From assembly GCF_009807005.1 (NCBI RefSeq), contig NZ_WUBR01000002.1:868001-932000 (forward strand): a stretch of 64,000 bases of DNA, read 5' to 3'. This DNA comes from Aurantiacibacter rhizosphaerae. GTDB taxonomy: Bacteria; Pseudomonadota; Alphaproteobacteria; Sphingomonadales; Sphingomonadaceae. Of the stretch, positions 33,984 to 44,793 are shown in pieces. Positions within the stretch are counted from its first letter, which is position 1; the number at the start of each line of letters is the position of its first letter. Below the pieces are notes generated by a model that was not told the DNA's origin, did not search any database, and saw only the letters and a list, made by a program, of their open reading frames with translations. Position numbers and translations under genes: made by a program.

Positions 33984-35285
33984 TCACCCCGTGATCACCG
34001 CCCGGCATTCACCGATCCCGATGCGCGCATAACCGGCTTTTTCGGCATAGGCGGTCATGATGATCTCGTCGCCGTTTTCCAAGAAGGTGCGCGTCTCTCC
34101 ATTGGGAAGGGTGATCGGCTTCTTTCCGCCCTCGGTTAGTTCGATCAGGCTGCCCTCGCCGCCTTCTTCGCCGCTGGTCAGCGTGCCCGTGCCCAGTAGA
34201 TCTCCCGGCTGCATGTTGCATCCGCCAACGGAGTGATGGGCAACCAACTGCGCCGCCGTCCAGTACATCGATGTCATCGGGCCGGTACTCAACTGGTGAG
34301 GTTCATCGCCATCTTCACGCATCTTGGCGGTGCTGATGTAGACATCCATCGTCACGCCGAACGCGCCGTTCTGCTGGTCATTGTCATCCATTAGATATTC
34401 CAGCGGAGCGGGATCGCCATCGGGGCGTGCCGGCTGGGCCGTGCGGAAAGGCGCCAGCGCATCCATCGTCACGATCCACGGAGAAATGGTGGAGTGGAAA
34501 TTCTTGGCCAGAAACGGCCCCAGCGGCTGATATTCCCACGCCTGAATATCGCGGGCGGACCAATCGTTCAAAATCGAGATGCCAGCAATATGCTCCTCGG
34601 CCTTGTGAATGGGAATGGGCTGGCCAAGGCCGTTGCCCTGCCCGATCCAGATGCCCATCTCCATTTCATAATCCAGCCGCTCACTCGGCCCGAAATCGGG
34701 CTGCGCGCCATCCTGCGCAGGCTTTTTCTGCCCGCTGGGACGATGAACATCCTTGCCCGAAAGGCGGATGGAGGATGATCGCCCGTGATAGCCGATGGGC
34801 ACGTATTTATAATTCGGCAGCAGCGGATTATCGGGCCGGAACAGGCTGCCGATATTCTCCGCATGATGGATGCCGGTATAGAAATCGGTGTAATCGCCGA
34901 TGGTGACAGGCACATACAGGTGACAATCATCGGCCTTGTGCAGGGCCGGTTCTATCGTCTTTTTGTCGGTGTCATCGGTCAGCAGTTCGAACACGCCGTG
35001 CCGCAGCGCGCGCATCATGTCCGGCCCGCGTTGCAGAAGATCGTTCAGCTTTGGCCCGCTGGCCAATTGCGCGGCAGTTGCGGCATCCAGTTCAAGCATG
35101 TCGGCAATGTCGACAAGATCCAGGATCATGTCCCCGATGGCAATGCCGCCGCGCGGCTCGCCGCCGCTTGGGGGAGAGAATACGCACAGCGGCAGGTTCT
35201 GAACCGGGAAACTGGGATGGCCATTGGCGCTTTCCACCCAGCTTTTTGCGTCGGGATCATGGGTGAAATCGGTTTCGATGGTCAT
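33984..35285 (-). CDS. fahA: Fumarylacetoacetase
   Basis: The 433-residue enzyme hydrolyses fumarylacetoacetate to fumarate and acetoacetate, the last step of homogentisate (tyrosine/phenylalanine) breakdown. Seen: the FAH N-terminal domain ([18 protein letters not shown]), the catalytic-core motif [15 protein letters not shown] with its His dyad, [23 protein letters not shown] with metal Glu residues, and [20 protein letters not shown]. It starts 4 bases inside the end of hmgA, so the two are translationally coupled. Confidence 0.95.
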   Translation of the reverse strand: MTIETDFTHDPDAKSWVESANGHPSFPVQNLPLCVFSPPSGGEPRGGIAIGDMILDLVDIADMLELDAATAAQLASGPKLNDLLQRGPDMMRALRHGVFELLTDDTDKKTIEPALHKADDCHLYVPVTIGDYTDFYTGIHHAENIGSLFRPDNPLLPNYKYVPIGYHGRSSSIRLSGKDVHRPSGQKKPAQDGAQPDFGPSERLDYEMEMGIWIGQGNGLGQPIPIHKAEEHIAGISILNDWSARDIQAWEYQPLGPFLAKNFHSTISPWIVTMDALAPFRTAQPARPDGDPAPLEYLMDDNDQQNGAFGVTMDVYISTAKMREDGDEPHQLSTGPMTSMYWTAAQLVAHHSVGGCNMQPGDLLGTGTLTSGEEGGEGSLIELTEGGKKPITLPNGETRTFLENGDEIIMTAYAEKAGYARIGIGECRAVITG

Positions 35286-36556
35286 GGTAGTTTCGCTTTC
35301 TCGAAGCCTTCCCAGCAGGCATCGTAATCGGATTGGAGGAAGTTGCCCGTCATGGCAAACTGCGTGGTCTGGATGATCGCGCGGCTTTCGAACATGAAGG
35401 CCAGCGTATCATCGATCTTGGTCGGTTTGAGGTCCGCTTCCATCGCCTTGCGCGTGCTTTGTGCATCCGGGCCGTGGCCGTTGAACTGGTTATGCAAGGA
35501 AGCGCCGCCCGGCGCGAAGCCGCCGCCTTCCTTGGCATCATACACACCGTGAATCAGGCCCATGAATTCGCTCATCACATTGCGATGAAACCACGGCGGG
35601 CGGAAAGTATCCTCCGCCACCATCCAGCGCGGCGGGAAAATCACGAAATCGCAATTGGCGGTGCCCGGCGTGTCTGATGGGCTGGTGAGAACGGTGAAGA
35701 TGGAAGGATCGGGATGATCAAAGCTGACCGTGCCCATCACGTTGAAACGCGCCAGATCATATCGGCAGGGCGCGGTGTTGCCATGCCAGGCCACCACATC
35801 GAATGGAGAATGGTCTATAGTGGTGGTCCACAGCGTGCCGTTGAATTTCTGGACGATCTCGAAATCCTCGTCCCGATCTTCGAACCAGGCGACCGGCGTT
35901 TCAAAATCGCGCGGATTGGCAAGGCCGTTTGCGCCGATGGGGCCAAGATCGGGCAGGCGGAAGGGCGCGCCGAAATTCTCGCAGATATAGCCGCGCGACG
36001 GACCGGCCAGTTCCACGCGAAAGCGCATGCCCGCCGGGATCAGGGCGATGAAACCGGGCGTCACTTCCATCCGGCCCAGCTCTGTAATCAGATGCAGTTC
36101 ACCCTGCTGCGGCACGATCAGCATTTCGCCATCGCTGTTCTGGAAGGCGCGCGTATCCATGCTGGCAGTGGCGGCATACAAGTGGATGCCAATGCCGCTC
36201 TCTGACGGATCACCATTGCCGCCGTAGGTGACCATGCCATCGATGAAATCCACCGCCCCTTCCGGCATGGGCAGGGGATCCCAGCGCAGGCGATTGGGCG
36301 TGGTGTACATGCCATCGGCAGCGCGAAGGTGCGGCGCCCCCTGATAGGGGCGAAAGGCACCGTGCGCGGTTGTGGGGCGAATGCGATAGAGCCAGCTGCG
36401 ACGGTTCTCGGCGCGTGGCGCAGTAAAAGCGGTGGTACTGAACTGCTCTGCATAAAGGCCAAAAGGCGGGATTTGCGGGCTGTTGCGCCGTTCGGGCAGC
36501 GCGCCTTCTATTGCCTCAGTGGCAAAATGGTTGAGAAATCCCGTCTGGTAGTGCAT
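35282..36556 (-). CDS. hmgA: Homogentisate 1,2-dioxygenase
   Basis: The 424-residue enzyme opens homogentisate to maleylacetoacetate. Seen: the N-terminal signature [19 protein letters not shown], the iron ligands in [17 protein letters not shown] (His and Glu) and the later His in NGHGPDAQS. Size fits the bacterial family. It is divergent from maiA, with a 103-base promoter region between them containing a perfect inverted repeat. The upstream enzyme 4-hydroxyphenylpyruvate dioxygenase is not in the window. Confidence 0.95.
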   Translation of the reverse strand: MHYQTGFLNHFATEAIEGALPERRNSPQIPPFGLYAEQFSTTAFTAPRAENRRSWLYRIRPTTAHGAFRPYQGAPHLRAADGMYTTPNRLRWDPLPMPEGAVDFIDGMVTYGGNGDPSESGIGIHLYAATASMDTRAFQNSDGEMLIVPQQGELHLITELGRMEVTPGFIALIPAGMRFRVELAGPSRGYICENFGAPFRLPDLGPIGANGLANPRDFETPVAWFEDRDEDFEIVQKFNGTLWTTTIDHSPFDVVAWHGNTAPCRYDLARFNVMGTVSFDHPDPSIFTVLTSPSDTPGTANCDFVIFPPRWMVAEDTFRPPWFHRNVMSEFMGLIHGVYDAKEGGGFAPGGASLHNQFNGHGPDAQSTRKAMEADLKPTKIDDTLAFMFESRAIIQTTQFAMTGNFLQSDYDACWEGFEKAKLP

Positions 36557-36569
36557 CCGTTTAGTCTCA

Positions 36570-36588
36570 CCTGAAACTTGTTTTCAGG
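36570..36588. promoter_or_regulatory. Inverted repeat in the hmgA/maiA divergent promoter
   Basis: CCTGAAA-CTTGT-TTTCAGG has perfect 7-base arms and a 5-base centre, 14 bases upstream of hmgA and 72 bases upstream of maiA. Its position suits a shared operator for the homogentisate genes. Confidence 0.5.
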
Positions 36589-36659
36589 CCTCATGCCCCG
36601 CTTGGCCGTTTTTGGCAATGGTCGTAGGGTTGCAACGTGTGAAACCGCAGGAGGTGCCG

Positions 36660-37292
36660 ATGAAGCTTTATGGATACTGGCGGAGCTCTACCAGCTATCG
36701 CCTGCGCTGCGCGCTGGAACTGAAGGGTCTGGCTTATGAGCAGGACCCGGTAAACCTGCTGGAAAGCGCGCAAAAGGGAGAGGCCTTCACCTCTCGCAAT
36801 CCCTTCGCCTCCGTTCCCATGCTGGAATATGATCGCCGCGACCGCGCGCAGAGCATGGCGATAATCGAATGGCTGGACGAACGTTTTTCCGATGCTCCGC
36901 TGCTGCCCATGCAGACCGAAGACCGCTTCACCGCGCGCGAACTTGCCTATGCCATCGCCACAGAACTGCATGCGCCCCTAAACCTGCCGGTTCTGAAGTA
37001 TCTGAAGAACGAGCTGGGCCATTCGCAGGAAGAGATCGACACCTGGTATCGCCACTTTCTTGCCAAGACGCTGGTGCCGGTGGAGCAGCGGCTGGAGCAG
37101 CTGGAAACAGGCGATTTCCTGTTCGATACGCCGGGCCTGTTCGAAGTCGTCCTGATCCCGCAACTGTATAACGCGCGCCGGTTCGATTACGATTTAGAAG
37201 GCAGCCCGCGCATGGTGCGGATCGAAGAGGCCTGCCTTGCCCTGCCCGCCTTCCAGCGTGCCCATCCGGACAACCAGCCCGACGCGCCGTGA
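36660..37292 (+). CDS. maiA: Maleylacetoacetate isomerase (zeta-class GST)
   Basis: The 210-residue protein has the zeta-class signature WRSSTSYRLRCALELKGL with the catalytic SSxS serine, and a C-terminal alpha domain ending YNARRFDYDLEGSPRMVRIE. It isomerises maleylacetoacetate to fumarylacetoacetate with glutathione, completing the hmgA-maiA-fahA set. The ATG at 36660 follows a strong CAGGAGG site; the longer frame to 36612 is not needed. Confidence 0.93.
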   Translation: MKLYGYWRSSTSYRLRCALELKGLAYEQDPVNLLESAQKGEAFTSRNPFASVPMLEYDRRDRAQSMAIIEWLDERFSDAPLLPMQTEDRFTARELAYAIATELHAPLNLPVLKYLKNELGHSQEEIDTWYRHFLAKTLVPVEQRLEQLETGDFLFDTPGLFEVVLIPQLYNARRFDYDLEGSPRMVRIEEACLALPAFQRAHPDNQPDAP

Positions 37293-37317
37293 TTTGCGAA
37301 CTTGCCCCCTTGGCCAC

Positions 37318-37332
37318 GCCTATTAGATAGGC
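37318..37332. promoter_or_regulatory. Inverted repeat upstream of acsA
   Basis: GCCTAT-TAG-ATAGGC is a perfect 6-base palindrome with a 3-base centre, 22 bases before the acsA start and just ahead of its AAAGGAGAGG ribosome site. It could be an operator or a 5' UTR hairpin. Confidence 0.35.
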
Positions 37333-37354
37333 AGGTAAAGGAGAGGCAGTTTTC

Positions 37355-39283
37355 ATGAGCACCATCGTCCGCACACCAGCAAATTCGCCGGATACACATT
37401 GCACGCCGGAGGAATACAAGGCGCGTTACCAGCGCTCCACTGAAGATGCGGATGCCTTCTGGCTGGAGGAAGCGAAGAAGCGCCTCGACTGGTATCAGGA
37501 GCCATCGAAGGCGGGCGAATGGTCTTTCGATCCCGTGGATATCAAGTGGTTTGCCGATGGATCGCTGAACCTTTGCCACAATTGCGTGGATCGCCACCTG
37601 CCCGATCATGCGGAGCGTGTGGCCCTGATCTTCGAGCCGGACGATCCCGCCACTCCATCGCGCAGCCTCACCTATGCGCAGCTTCATGGCGAAGTGGTGC
37701 AGATGGCCAATGCGCTGAAAGCCATGGGCGTTGCGAAGGGTGACCGCGTCACGCTGTATATGCCGATGGTGATCGAGGGCGTGCTGGCGATGCTCGCCTG
37801 CGCACGCATCGGGGCAATCCATTCCGTGGTGTTCGGCGGCTTCTCTCCCGAAGCACTGGCAGGCCGGCTGGAGGCTTGCGAAAGCCGCTTCGTCATCACT
37901 GCGGACGAGGGGCTGCGCGGCACCAAGACAATTCCACTGAAAGCCAATGTCGATGCCGCGCTGGACCATGACGGCGTGAAGGTGGACGGCGTGCTGGTGG
38001 TGCGTCACACGGGCGGCGAGATCGCCATGACCGAGGGGCGGGACCACTGGTATCACGATGTCGCCAGCGATGCCGACTGCCCGTGTGAGGAAATGGGCGC
38101 GGAAGACCCGCTGTTCATCCTCTACACCTCCGGCTCCACCGGAAAGCCCAAGGGCGTGCTGCACACCACGGGCGGCTATGCGCTGTGGGCTGCGGCCACT
38201 TTCCACTACACTTTCGACTATCAGCCAGGCGAGGTTTTCTGGTGCAGCGCCGATATTGGCTGGGTCACCGGCCACAGCTATGTCACTTACGGCCCACTGC
38301 TGAATGCAGGCACCAGCGTGGTGTTCGAAGGCGTCCCGAACTATCCCGATCACGGCCGCTTCTGGGACGTGATCGCAAAGCACAAGGTCAATATCTTCTA
38401 CACCGCCCCCACCGCCATCCGCGCACTGATGCGCGAAGGCGATGACTGGGTGACGAAGCATGATCGCTCGTCCTTGCGCATCCTCGGCACCGTCGGCGAG
38501 CCTATCAATCCGGAAGCCTGGCGCTGGTATTATGAAGTGGTGGGCGGGAGCCGCTGCCCCATTGTCGACACATGGTGGCAGACCGAGACCGGCGGCCACA
38601 TGATCACCACCCTGCCCTATGCTCACGACATGAAGCCGGGCAGCGCGGGCAAGCCGTTCTTCGGCGTGCAACCGCTGCTGGTCGATAACGAAGGCCAGCC
38701 GCTGGAAGGCGCGACGGATGGCAATCTGTGCATCAGCGCCAGCTGGCCGGGACAGGCACGCACCGTCTACGGCGATCATGACCGCTTTATCGAAGCCTAT
38801 TTCTCCACCTTCCCGGGACGATACTTCACCGGCGATGGCTGTCGGCGTGACGAAGATGGCTACTACTGGATCACGGGCCGCGTGGACGATGTGATCAATG
38901 TGTCGGGCCACCGCATGGGCACGGCCGAAGTCGAGAGCGCGTTGGTGCTGCATCCCAAGGTGGCGGAGGCTGCCGTGGTGGGATACCCGCACGATGTGAA
39001 GGGACAGGGCATTTATTGCTACATCACCACGATGGAAGGCGTGGAGGCATCGGACGAACTCTATGCCGAATTGAAACAGCAGGTGCGCAAGGAAATTGGC
39101 CCTGTCGCCACGCCCGATCACCTGCATTTCACCGATGGCCTGCCGAAAACCCGCAGCGGCAAGATCATGCGCCGCATCCTGCGCAAGATTGCGGAGAATG
39201 ATTACGGCGCGCTGGGTGACACCTCCACGCTGGCGGACCCGTCTCTGGTGGATCGCCTGATCGAGGGGCGGCAGAACCGCTGA
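37355..39283 (+). CDS. acsA: Acetyl-CoA synthetase (AMP-forming)
   Basis: The 642-residue enzyme activates acetate to acetyl-CoA through acetyl-AMP. Motifs: [19 protein letters not shown] (A3), [33 protein letters not shown] (A8 hinge), and the C-terminal [15 protein letters not shown] with the acetylatable lysine. Full family length. It converges on a Na+/solute symporter with its small subunit, which likely imports acetate or a related short carboxylate. Confidence 0.95.
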   Translation: MSTIVRTPANSPDTHCTPEEYKARYQRSTEDADAFWLEEAKKRLDWYQEPSKAGEWSFDPVDIKWFADGSLNLCHNCVDRHLPDHAERVALIFEPDDPATPSRSLTYAQLHGEVVQMANALKAMGVAKGDRVTLYMPMVIEGVLAMLACARIGAIHSVVFGGFSPEALAGRLEACESRFVITADEGLRGTKTIPLKANVDAALDHDGVKVDGVLVVRHTGGEIAMTEGRDHWYHDVASDADCPCEEMGAEDPLFILYTSGSTGKPKGVLHTTGGYALWAAATFHYTFDYQPGEVFWCSADIGWVTGHSYVTYGPLLNAGTSVVFEGVPNYPDHGRFWDVIAKHKVNIFYTAPTAIRALMREGDDWVTKHDRSSLRILGTVGEPINPEAWRWYYEVVGGSRCPIVDTWWQTETGGHMITTLPYAHDMKPGSAGKPFFGVQPLLVDNEGQPLEGATDGNLCISASWPGQARTVYGDHDRFIEAYFSTFPGRYFTGDGCRRDEDGYYWITGRVDDVINVSGHRMGTAEVESALVLHPKVAEAAVVGYPHDVKGQGIYCYITTMEGVEASDELYAELKQQVRKEIGPVATPDHLHFTDGLPKTRSGKIMRRILRKIAENDYGALGDTSTLADPSLVDRLIEGRQNR

Positions 39284-39305
39284 CCGCCCTCCCGCATCGA
39301 TCCCG

Positions 39306-41081
39306 CTAGTGCATGTGCGGATTCTCTGCCCCGCGCGGCACGCGGATGTTCTCCACCAGGCCGCGGATATCGGCGGGCGGCGCCTTGGTGAGTGACGCAA
39401 CCGCGATAGCGACGGTAAAGTTGATCACCATGCCCACCACGCCGATGCCCTCAGGCGAGATGCCGAGCAGCCAGTTCGCCTCCACATTGGCGGCAGGTGC
39501 CCACAGCTTGAACCAGGCGATGTAGAGAAAGGTGAAGACCAGCCCGCTCACCATCCCGGCAATCGCGCCTTCGCGGTTCATCCGCATGGAGAAGATGCCC
39601 ATGAAGATCGCCGGGAACAGGCTGGCGGCGGCAAGACCGAAGGCGAAGGCCACCACCTGCGCCACCCAGCCGGGCGGATAGATGCCGAGATAGCCCGCCA
39701 CCACGATGGCCGCTGTTGCCGCGACCCGCGCGGCCAGCAGTTCACCCTTCTCCGTAATACGGGGCCGGAACGTCTTCTTCAGCAGATCATGGCTGACGCT
39801 GGAGGATATCACCAGCAGCAGCCCCGCCGCCGTGGACAGCGCCGCCGCCAGTCCTCCCGCCGCCACCAGCGCGATGACCCAGCCGGGCAAATTGGCGATT
39901 TCGGGATTGGCCAGCACCATGATGTCGCGGTCGACATAGACCTCGTTCGCATTTTCGGTGGCGGCATTCTCAAGCACGCGTTCGCCCGATGCACCCTCCC
40001 CGCTCTCGCTGAACACCGGCGCACCCTCGAAGGCGTCGCCCGGCCTGTATTGCATCCGCCCATCGCCGTTCTTGTCGCGCCAGGCGATCAGGTCGTTCGC
40101 TTCCCAATTGGTGAACCATTCGGGCGCATCGGCGTAATCCTGCTCGTTCACAGTCTCGATGAAATTGAGGCGGGCGAAAGCGCCTACTGGCCCTGCCGTC
40201 ACATAAAGCAGCGCGATGAACAGCAGCGCCCAGCCTGCGGATTTGCGCGCGTCGGATGCCTTGGGCACGGTGAAGAAGCGCACGATCACATGCGGAAGCC
40301 CCGCCGTGCCCACCATCAGCGCCATCGTGATGCAGAAGATGTCGATCGTGGATTTGGAGCCATCGGTATAGGCGGCAAAGCCAAGATCGGTCAGCACCAG
40401 GTCCAGCTTCTGCAGCACGAATAATTCGCTGCCATCGTTCACCTCGCTCCCCAGCCCCAGCGCCGGAACGGGATTGCCAGTGATGAGGAAACTGATGAAA
40501 AAGGCAGGCACCATATAGGCGAAGATCAGCACGCAATATTGCGCAACCTGCGTGTAGGTGATGCCCTTCATTCCGCCCAGCACGGCATAGATGAACACGA
40601 TTCCCATGCCGATAATAACGCCCCACAGGATCGGCACATCAAGGAAACGGCTGAACACGATGCCCACGCCGCGCATCTGCCCGGCGATATAGGTGAAGCT
40701 GATGAAGATCAGGCACACCACCGCCACCACACGTGCAGCCTTGGAATAGTACCGCGTGCCGATGAAATCGGGCACGGTGAACTCGCCGAACTTGCGCAGA
40801 TATGGCGCCAGCAGCAGCGCCAGCAGCACGTAGCCGCCGGTCCAGCCCATCAGGTAAACGCTGCCGTCATAGCCGAGGAAGGCGATAAGGCCCGCCATGG
40901 AGATGAAGCTGGCCGCGCTCATCCAGTCTGCTGCCGTGGCCATGCCGTTCACCACCGGGTTCACCCCGCCGCCCGCGACGTAGAACTCGCTGGTGGAGCC
41001 AGCACGGCTCCAGATGGCGATGGCGATGTAGAGCGCGAAGCTCAGGCCAACGAAAATGTAGATCAGCGTCTGCGTGTCCAT
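39306..41081 (-). CDS. Sodium:solute symporter, VC_2705 subfamily large subunit
   Basis: The 591-residue protein has about 13 transmembrane helices of the SSS family (ATAADWMSAASFISMAGLIA; GYVLLALLLAPYLRKFGEFT). The VC_2705 subfamily, which carries acetate or other monocarboxylates, works with a DUF4212 partner encoded 12 bases upstream. A long extramembrane insertion (about 325-385) contains an EF-hand-like loop DKNGDGRMQY. The neighbouring acsA supports acetate transport. Confidence 0.9.
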   Translation of the reverse strand: MDTQTLIYIFVGLSFALYIAIAIWSRAGSTSEFYVAGGGVNPVVNGMATAADWMSAASFISMAGLIAFLGYDGSVYLMGWTGGYVLLALLLAPYLRKFGEFTVPDFIGTRYYSKAARVVAVVCLIFISFTYIAGQMRGVGIVFSRFLDVPILWGVIIGMGIVFIYAVLGGMKGITYTQVAQYCVLIFAYMVPAFFISFLITGNPVPALGLGSEVNDGSELFVLQKLDLVLTDLGFAAYTDGSKSTIDIFCITMALMVGTAGLPHVIVRFFTVPKASDARKSAGWALLFIALLYVTAGPVGAFARLNFIETVNEQDYADAPEWFTNWEANDLIAWRDKNGDGRMQYRPGDAFEGAPVFSESGEGASGERVLENAATENANEVYVDRDIMVLANPEIANLPGWVIALVAAGGLAAALSTAAGLLLVISSSVSHDLLKKTFRPRITEKGELLAARVAATAAIVVAGYLGIYPPGWVAQVVAFAFGLAAASLFPAIFMGIFSMRMNREGAIAGMVSGLVFTFLYIAWFKLWAPAANVEANWLLGISPEGIGVVGMVINFTVAIAVASLTKAPPADIRGLVENIRVPRGAENPHMH

Positions 41082-41093
41082 AGCCTGCCCGCC

Positions 41094-41402
41094 TCAGCTA
41101 TCGTCATCGTCCAGATCGAACTTGCGCTCGATCCGGTGCATGGCGACCACGTAGATGGCGATCAGGATCAGGAAGACATAGATTGATCCCTGCTGCGCAA
41201 ACCAGAAGCCCAGCGGATATCCGCCGATGCTGAACTGGTCGAGGAAATCGCGGAAGAGGATGCCGGCACCGAAAGAGACGGAGAACCAGATGCTCATCAA
41301 CACGGCAAGCAGGCGGATATTCGCCCGCCAATAGGCCTTTCGCACGCCCGCCTGACGCGCATCGGCATCGCTGTTACTGCCGGTTTGCGTATCGTCCATC
41401 AC
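41094..41402 (-). CDS. DUF4212 symporter small subunit
   Basis: The 102-residue protein has two transmembrane helices (about 27-50, LLAVLMSIWFSVSFGAGILF; and 68-88, GSIYVFLILIAIYVVAMHRI) separated by the conserved segment FRDFLDQFSIGGYPLGFWFA, and an acidic tail. DUF4212 proteins are obligate partners of VC_2705-type symporters, and the two genes are 12 bases apart. Confidence 0.9.
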   Translation of the reverse strand: MMDDTQTGSNSDADARQAGVRKAYWRANIRLLAVLMSIWFSVSFGAGILFRDFLDQFSIGGYPLGFWFAQQGSIYVFLILIAIYVVAMHRIERKFDLDDDDS

Positions 41403-41487
41403 GCCCTCTCCCTGTGCGCCGCTTTGCGGGCGCTGAGGGCAGGCTATCGCAATGTGCGGGCATCCGCCAGCACCGCGACGCAGGGGA

Positions 41488-44400
41488 TTATCCGGCGGCT
41501 GAAGCGGCGTCCTTCATGCTGTCATCCCGCTTGGCATCGCCGCCAGATCCAAACCATCGTTTGAACCTGTCTGCGGCGCGCATTTGCAGGATAGCCAGGG
41601 CCGGCACCAGCAGCTGCTGGATGATCGTGCCGAACAATATGCCAAAGCCAAGGCTGGCGGACATCGGGATCAAGACCTGCGCCTGCAAATCGGTTTCGAA
41701 GGTAATCGGCGCCACGCCAAGGAAGGTGGTGATCGCCGTCAGAATAATCGGGCGGAAGCGCGATTTGGCGGCATCGATGATCGCATCCTTGCGCGGCATT
41801 CCGGCGGCCAGATTCTCATTCATGAAATCGATCATCACCAGCCCGCCGTTGATCACTACGCCCGACAGAGCGATCACGCCAAACAGGGAAACCAGCCCTA
41901 CCGGTATGCCCAGCAGCAGATGCGCAATCAGCGCACCGATCATGCCAAACGGGATGGCCGCCATGATGATGAAGGGCTGGACATAGGATCGAAACGGAAT
42001 CGCCAGCAGCGCATATATTCCGGCGAGCGCCAGCAGGAACGCGCCGCCGATATCGCCGAAGCTTTCCTGCTGCTGCTCCTGCTCTCCGCCGAATTCGAAC
42101 TGCAGGCCGGGATAATCGGCCTGGATGCGCGGCAGGATTTCGCCCTGCAGCAGATTTGCCGCCTCCTGGCTGGTGATAACTTCAAGATCCAGATCGGCCG
42201 TTACCGTGTGAATGCGAAAGCCGTCCTCGCGCTGAATGGATGTGGGGGCATTGGTGATCGCAATATCGGCCAGGCTGGAAAGCGGCACCTGACCTCCGGG
42301 CACGCGGACACGGTAGTTGCCGATATCGGGCACGGAATCGCGCTCGCTTTCGGGCAGGCGCACATAGACGCGCACATCCTCGCGCCCGCGCTGCACCCGC
42401 ACCGCCTCTGCCCCGAAGAAGGCCGCTCGCACCTGCGCGGCCAGATCCTGCAGCGTGATGCCCAGCGTGCGGGCCGACGGCTTCAGCGTCAGGTCCACCT
42501 GCCGCACGCCATCGTCCTGATCGCTTTCCACGTCGAAAACGCCCGCAACATGGCCAAGCTCCGCCATCAGCCTGGTGGTGGCTTCTTCCAGCACTTCACG
42601 TTCCGGATGCGTAACGCGCACGTTTACAGGCGCGCCTGCGGAAATCAGGCTGGAACTGATGGAGATGGAACGCGCCTCGGGAACCTGCCCGATTTCCTCG
42701 CGCCACGCTTTCTCGAAATCCGTGGCGGAGAAATCCCGCTCGGATGCGGCGGTCAGGCTGAACTGCACGCTGGCGACATTGGGTTGCAAGGTGCTGCTGT
42801 TGTCGAGCGGGTTGGCCGCAGCGGAGATCAGGCCGATGGTGGTGTACGATGCCTCGAAGATGTCGTCATAACCCTCGGCATCGTCAGAGAAGCGTTCAAG
42901 GGCACGCTCTGCCGCTCGTTCCACCCGATCGGCAACATCGGCTGTTCGTTCCACGGATGTGCCAGCGGGCATCTCTATACTCGCGGACACGACGTCCGCC
43001 TCCACCTGCGGGAAGAATGCCACCTTGATGATGCCGCCGGGTATCAGCGCGACGATCACGATCAGCAGCGCCACCGATGCGGACAGGACGAGATACGGCA
43101 TGTCCACGGCGAATTTCAGGCCGCGATCCAGCGGGCCGTCGATGAAATTCTGCAATTTCCTGTCAAACCCGCGCTGCACGCTTTCAAACCGCGCAAGCAC
43201 GCGGTTTTTCGTCTGCGCTCCCGCTGCGGGCAGGTGGGACAGGTGGCAGGGCAGGATCAGCAGCGCCTCAATCAGAGAAAGCACCAGCACGGCAATCACC
43301 ACCAGCGGAATATCGGCCAGCACCTTGCCGATGGTGCCGCCGACGGCCAGCAGCGGGGAAAAGGCGACGATGGTGGTGGCAACGGCGAAGATCACCGGCA
43401 CCTTCACCCGCTGCGCCCCGGCAATGGCCGCCCCCACGCCGGATCGGCCACGTTCCCGCTCCGAATAGATATTCTCGCCCACCACCACGGCATCGTCCAC
43501 CACCAGCCCCAGGGCGATGATGAAGCCGAACAGGGAGAACATGTTGATGCTCGTGCCCATCAGTTCGATCACATAGATCGCACCGATAAAGGTCGCGCCG
43601 ATGCCCAGCGCGCTCCACGCCGCCAGCCGCACGTCCAGGAACAGCGTTAGCGCAGCCAGCACCAGCACAAGGCCGATGGCGGCATTTTTCAGCAGCATGG
43701 ACAATCTGTCGTTGAACAGTTCCGAACCATCATCCCAGATGGCGTATGTGGTGCCCTGCGGCAGCACGCGGGCAGATTCGTTTGCAAGGTAATCCTTGGT
43801 GGCATTTGCCACGTCCAGCACGCGCTCGTCCGACGTGCGGTACACATCCACGAAGGCCACCGGCTCTCCGTTGAAGCGGGTGATCAGGTCGGCATCCTCG
43901 AACCCGTCGGAAATCGTGGCGATATCCCCCAGCCGCAGGATCGCGCCATCGGGCGTGGTGCGCAGGATGATGTTTTCAAAATCCTGCTGGTCGTAATTCT
44001 GGCCCACAGTGCGCACGCGCACCTGTTCCTGGCCGGTTTCGACGGAGCCTGCCGGACTATCGAGGCTGCTTTGCGATACGATGCGGGAGATATCGGTGAG
44101 CGACAGGCCCAGCGCCTGCAAACGCTCTTGGGGCACATCGATATACACCTGGTACTGGCGCACCGCCGTGGTATCGACATAGCTGATCTCGGGCAGCGCG
44201 GCGAGCGCGTCCTCCAGTTGGTAGGCGGCCTCTTTCAGCGTGCGCTCCGGCACCTGGCCGTACAGCGCGATGCGCAGCACGCTCTGGCGAGTGGTGTTTT
44301 CGCGAATGTCGGGTTCTTCGGCATCCAGCGGGAAGGTCTGGATCTGGTCGATCTCTCCCTTCACATCGTCCAGCGCGCGATCGATATCGACGCCGTTTTC

Positions 44401-44793
44401 CAGCTCCACCCGAACGCGGCCCACGCCTTCCGAAGCGGTGCCCACCACCTTCTTCACATCGTCGATAGCCTGCACGGCCTCTTCCACCTTCTGGACGATC
44501 GACTGCTCGACCTCCTCCGGCGTGGCACCGGGATAGGCGACGGTAATGGTGATGGCGTCCTGGCTCGTTTCCGGGAAAACCTCCTGCGTGATGCGGGAAT
44601 AGGCGGCGTATCCGGCCACCAGCATCAGGATCAACAGCAGGTTTGCGGCCACGCCATTGCGCGCCATGAAGGCGATGATGCCCGTCCTGTCGCGCGCGCG
44701 ATCAACCGCCGGATTGCCGAATCTGTCCAGCGGAGCGTTATCACCGGAACTGTCGCCCGATCCCTCGGCTGGCTGGTCGGCGGGATCGGTCAC
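41488..44793 (-). CDS. RND efflux transporter permease
   Basis: The 1101-residue inner-membrane pump has the AcrB-type layout of 12 helices and two large periplasmic loops. Seen: NLLLILMLVAGYAAYSRITQ as helix 1, the porter motif AYPGATPEEVEQSIVQKVEE, and the proton-relay helix GLVVDDAVVVGENIYSERER with two adjacent Asp. The later TM block includes GMIGALIAHLLLGIPVGLVS. The N-terminal cytoplasmic extension of about 40 residues is longer than in AcrB. It is last in the tetR-OMF-MFP-RND operon, with 4-base overlaps. Confidence 0.92.
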   Translation of the reverse strand: MTDPADQPAEGSGDSSGDNAPLDRFGNPAVDRARDRTGIIAFMARNGVAANLLLILMLVAGYAAYSRITQEVFPETSQDAITITVAYPGATPEEVEQSIVQKVEEAVQAIDDVKKVVGTASEGVGRVRVELENGVDIDRALDDVKGEIDQIQTFPLDAEEPDIRENTTRQSVLRIALYGQVPERTLKEAAYQLEDALAALPEISYVDTTAVRQYQVYIDVPQERLQALGLSLTDISRIVSQSSLDSPAGSVETGQEQVRVRTVGQNYDQQDFENIILRTTPDGAILRLGDIATISDGFEDADLITRFNGEPVAFVDVYRTSDERVLDVANATKDYLANESARVLPQGTTYAIWDDGSELFNDRLSMLLKNAAIGLVLVLAALTLFLDVRLAAWSALGIGATFIGAIYVIELMGTSINMFSLFGFIIALGLVVDDAVVVGENIYSERERGRSGVGAAIAGAQRVKVPVIFAVATTIVAFSPLLAVGGTIGKVLADIPLVVIAVLVLSLIEALLILPCHLSHLPAAGAQTKNRVLARFESVQRGFDRKLQNFIDGPLDRGLKFAVDMPYLVLSASVALLIVIVALIPGGIIKVAFFPQVEADVVSASIEMPAGTSVERTADVADRVERAAERALERFSDDAEGYDDIFEASYTTIGLISAAANPLDNSSTLQPNVASVQFSLTAASERDFSATDFEKAWREEIGQVPEARSISISSSLISAGAPVNVRVTHPEREVLEEATTRLMAELGHVAGVFDVESDQDDGVRQVDLTLKPSARTLGITLQDLAAQVRAAFFGAEAVRVQRGREDVRVYVRLPESERDSVPDIGNYRVRVPGGQVPLSSLADIAITNAPTSIQREDGFRIHTVTADLDLEVITSQEAANLLQGEILPRIQADYPGLQFEFGGEQEQQQESFGDIGGAFLLALAGIYALLAIPFRSYVQPFIIMAAIPFGMIGALIAHLLLGIPVGLVSLFGVIALSGVVINGGLVMIDFMNENLAAGMPRKDAIIDAAKSRFRPIILTAITTFLGVAPITFETDLQAQVLIPMSASLGFGILFGTIIQQLLVPALAILQMRAADRFKRWFGSGGDAKRDDSMKDAASAAG

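Noticed and set aside
41584-43650. A 688-codon plus-strand frame opposite the RND permease
   Set aside because: Antisense shadow of a gene with full AcrB-type motifs; composition is typical of reverse-strand reading in high-GC DNA.
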